Positions 5,387 to 6,748 of a stretch of DNA of 6,748 nt are shown piece after piece. Source of the stretch: Prevotellaceae bacterium. Lineage in GTDB: Bacteria > Bacteroidota > Bacteroidia > Bacteroidales > UBA932. The stretch spans positions 1 through 6,748 of the forward strand of contig JAISPE010000291.1 in assembly GCA_031275145.1 (NCBI GenBank). The letters are read 5' to 3'. The notes beneath the pieces are model-generated. The model had not been told where the DNA came from and ran no database searches. It saw only the letters and a list, made by a program, of their open reading frames with translations. Position 1 is the first letter of the stretch, and the number at the start of each line of letters is the position of its first letter. A program made the translations under genes and the position numbers.

Positions 5387-6748
5387 GTACTATCGTTACT
5401 GTGAAAATCTTACCGTCGAGACAGCTGTCCGGTGCGGGCGTATATGTAACCGTAACCGTCCTTGCGCCGGCTTCGTAGATAGCCCTGCCGTTCATTGTGA
5501 TTGCGCCGCCGTAGGTTGACGATTCCCGAATATAGGGAGTCAGGTCGATGCTGTTGTCGGCGGTATAAGTGAATGTCCCGCCGGCTTCGATACCGATGAT
5601 TTGATTGATTTGCAGAGCTTCGGCCTGGTCGTAACATACTGCCAGCGTATTGTGTTGCCGGCGAATATTGCCGGACAGGATTTTCAGATACGCCTTGCGG
5701 GTAAGAGCGGCGGGAACACAGCGATTTGTAACCTCGTAGGTAAACGTAAGCACGCCGGATGTACGCGAGCCGTCTATCACAACTTCACCCGACGGACTGA
5801 CAGCGCCGTATACACTTTTCCAGACAACAGTCGGATACTCTACCGTATCGATATATTTCGACAGATTGACCGTCGTTCCCGGACAGGTGTTCAGGCGGAT
5901 GTCCGGATAATTCAGTATTGACGAAGGCAGAACCTTAATGTTGAAAGTGTCTGCCACACCGTCGCAACCGTCCTTATGCGGCGTCACGATGTACTTTGCG
6001 AATATCGATGCGCCGGTGGGATTGACAATCGGCGATTTATTGATATTCCCCGTTCCCGAACCCGGCAAGTTTGTTTTAGAGATGTCGCCTGTTACGGCTT
6101 CGATAACCCAGCTAAACTCTGTGGGCGAACCGCCGCTGTTGGTATTGTCCTCGAAATTTACAGACAGCCCGCTGCCATGACAAACCTCAATATCGTCGAC
6201 AGCCTTAACAGCGGGAATACCTTTCAGTTCGACGAAAACCGTGTCTGTACTTTTGCATCCGGCCGGACGGGTGACGGTAACAAGATATTGCAGAACGCCG
6301 CCGTCGGGCAGGGGACTTGTCATGTAATCGTAAGTGAAATCAAGGGGCGTACCGATACCTCCGCCGCTCAGGTACGTCGCCGGATTCCATTCGTACTGAT
6401 AGCCCGATATGGGTTTTTCGCCAATGGAAGCATTGACTGCCATCTGGCAAACCGGCAAGGGTTGAGACGTGATTTCGTACGCCGGCGTCGGGACGGCGAT
6501 TGAAACGGAATCGGCAAGCCATGGATTTTTCGAGCTGTTCTCCGAATTGTTTTTGCGCAACACTACTGCCATATTGCAGACGTCCATGCTCGACGGCACA
6601 CTGGCGGTGATCTGGAAGGCAACACTGTCGCCGTCGTACGTAATGTTACTCACCCGCAGTCCGCTTGCTCCGGCGACAGGTAACCACGATGCGCCGTCGC
6701 TATACCACAGGTCGAGATTCAGGGCATCGGCGTCGAAATACTGCGAAA
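5379..6748 (-). CDS. Large PKD/Ig-like repeat surface protein, 3' part (start outside window)
   Basis: The frame stays open to the window's right edge (31 further codons before the GTG at 6653, none a stop), so the GTG is internal and the true start lies beyond 6748. About 455 C-terminal residues are visible, made of beta-sandwich modules of 70-100 residues, each opened and closed by cysteines. Counting from the GTG codon, the modules span about 66-143 (QLPVC-like opening; YEWNPATYLSGGG; GCKSTDTVFVEL), 151-242 (EVCHG to DGCDGVADTFNIKVLP), 253-326 (NTCPGTTVNLSKYI to RCVPAA) and 337-424 (AVCYDQAE to DSCLDGKIFTVTI). This pattern belongs to PKD-like and Ig-like repeats of exported Bacteroidota proteins, often carried by the type IX secretion system. 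The protein ends directly after the last module without a recognisable T9SS sorting domain. Codons are more GC-rich than in the DUF4251 gene. The binding target is unknown. An adhesin-like or structural role is an inference. Confidence 0.8.
   Translation of the reverse strand, partial: SQYFDADALNLDLWYSDGASWLPVAGASGLRVSNITYDGDSVAFQITASVPSSMDVCNMAVVLRKNNSENSSKNPWLADSVSIAVPTPAYEITSQPLPVCQMAVNASIGEKPISGYQYEWNPATYLSGGGIGTPLDFTYDYMTSPLPDGGVLQYLVTVTRPAGCKSTDTVFVELKGIPAVKAVDDIEVCHGSGLSVNFEDNTNSGGSPTEFSWVIEAVTGDISKTNLPGSGTGNINKSPIVNPTGASIFAKYIVTPHKDGCDGVADTFNIKVLPSSILNYPDIRLNTCPGTTVNLSKYIDTVEYPTVVWKSVYGAVSPSGEVVIDGSRTSGVLTFTYEVTNRCVPAALTRKAYLKILSGNIRRQHNTLAVCYDQAEALQINQIIGIEAGGTFTYTADNSIDLTPYIRESSTYGGAITMNGRAIYEAGARTVTVTYTPAPDSCLDGKIFTVTIVLF

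Noticed and set aside
5976..6503. A 175-codon rightward open frame opposite the PKD gene
   Set aside because: The leftward frame has coherent repeated cysteine-framed modules; the rightward one has none and reflects the GC-rich codons of the real gene.
6651..6653. GTG as the start codon of the PKD-like protein
   Set aside because: The same frame continues upstream without a stop to the window edge and encodes the same kind of beta-rich sequence, so the codon is an internal valine.

Overview
The window looks like chromosomal DNA from a member of the Bacteroidota, most likely order Bacteroidales. Three things point there: a DUF4251 secreted protein, a large cysteine-punctuated PKD/Ig-like surface protein, and promoter-like elements of the Bacteroidota type (TTTG at -33, TAnnTTTG at -7) with A-rich start regions that lack Shine-Dalgarno sequences. 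The species cannot be named from the sequence alone.

Layout, left to right. Positions 1-350 are a near-perfect giant palindrome: two arms of about 170 bp in head-to-head orientation around a 3-nt centre, possibly continuing past the left edge. Positions 351-706 are AT-rich and hold no convincing gene. They carry a good leftward promoter candidate (563-532) facing a hairpin with a U-rich tail (438-399), which together could be a small RNA. Next comes a perfect dyad (617-638) over the weaker promoter candidate of the first gene. A DUF4251 gene (707-1165, +) converges on pepD (2664-1201, -), and the two probably share a bidirectional terminator at 1181-1237. Upstream of pepD, on the same strand, lies ftsK (5179-2834, -). 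The last 1.37 kb is the 3' part of a large leftward gene for a PKD/Ig-like repeat protein whose start lies beyond the window.

The genes do not form an obvious pathway. FtsK is the septal DNA translocase, PepD a cytoplasmic dipeptidase, and the other two are exported proteins of unknown or structural role. The three leftward genes are separated by gaps of 169 and 199 bp with their own promoter-like motifs, so they are probably separate transcription units.

The unusual content is between the genes: the giant palindrome, the candidate small RNA, a 12-bp tandem duplication starting exactly at the ftsK stop codon, and a dense cluster of short tandem and inverted repeats between ftsK and the PKD gene. 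No tRNA, rRNA, CRISPR array, transposase gene or defence system was recognised. The palindrome is the best candidate for something poorly described.
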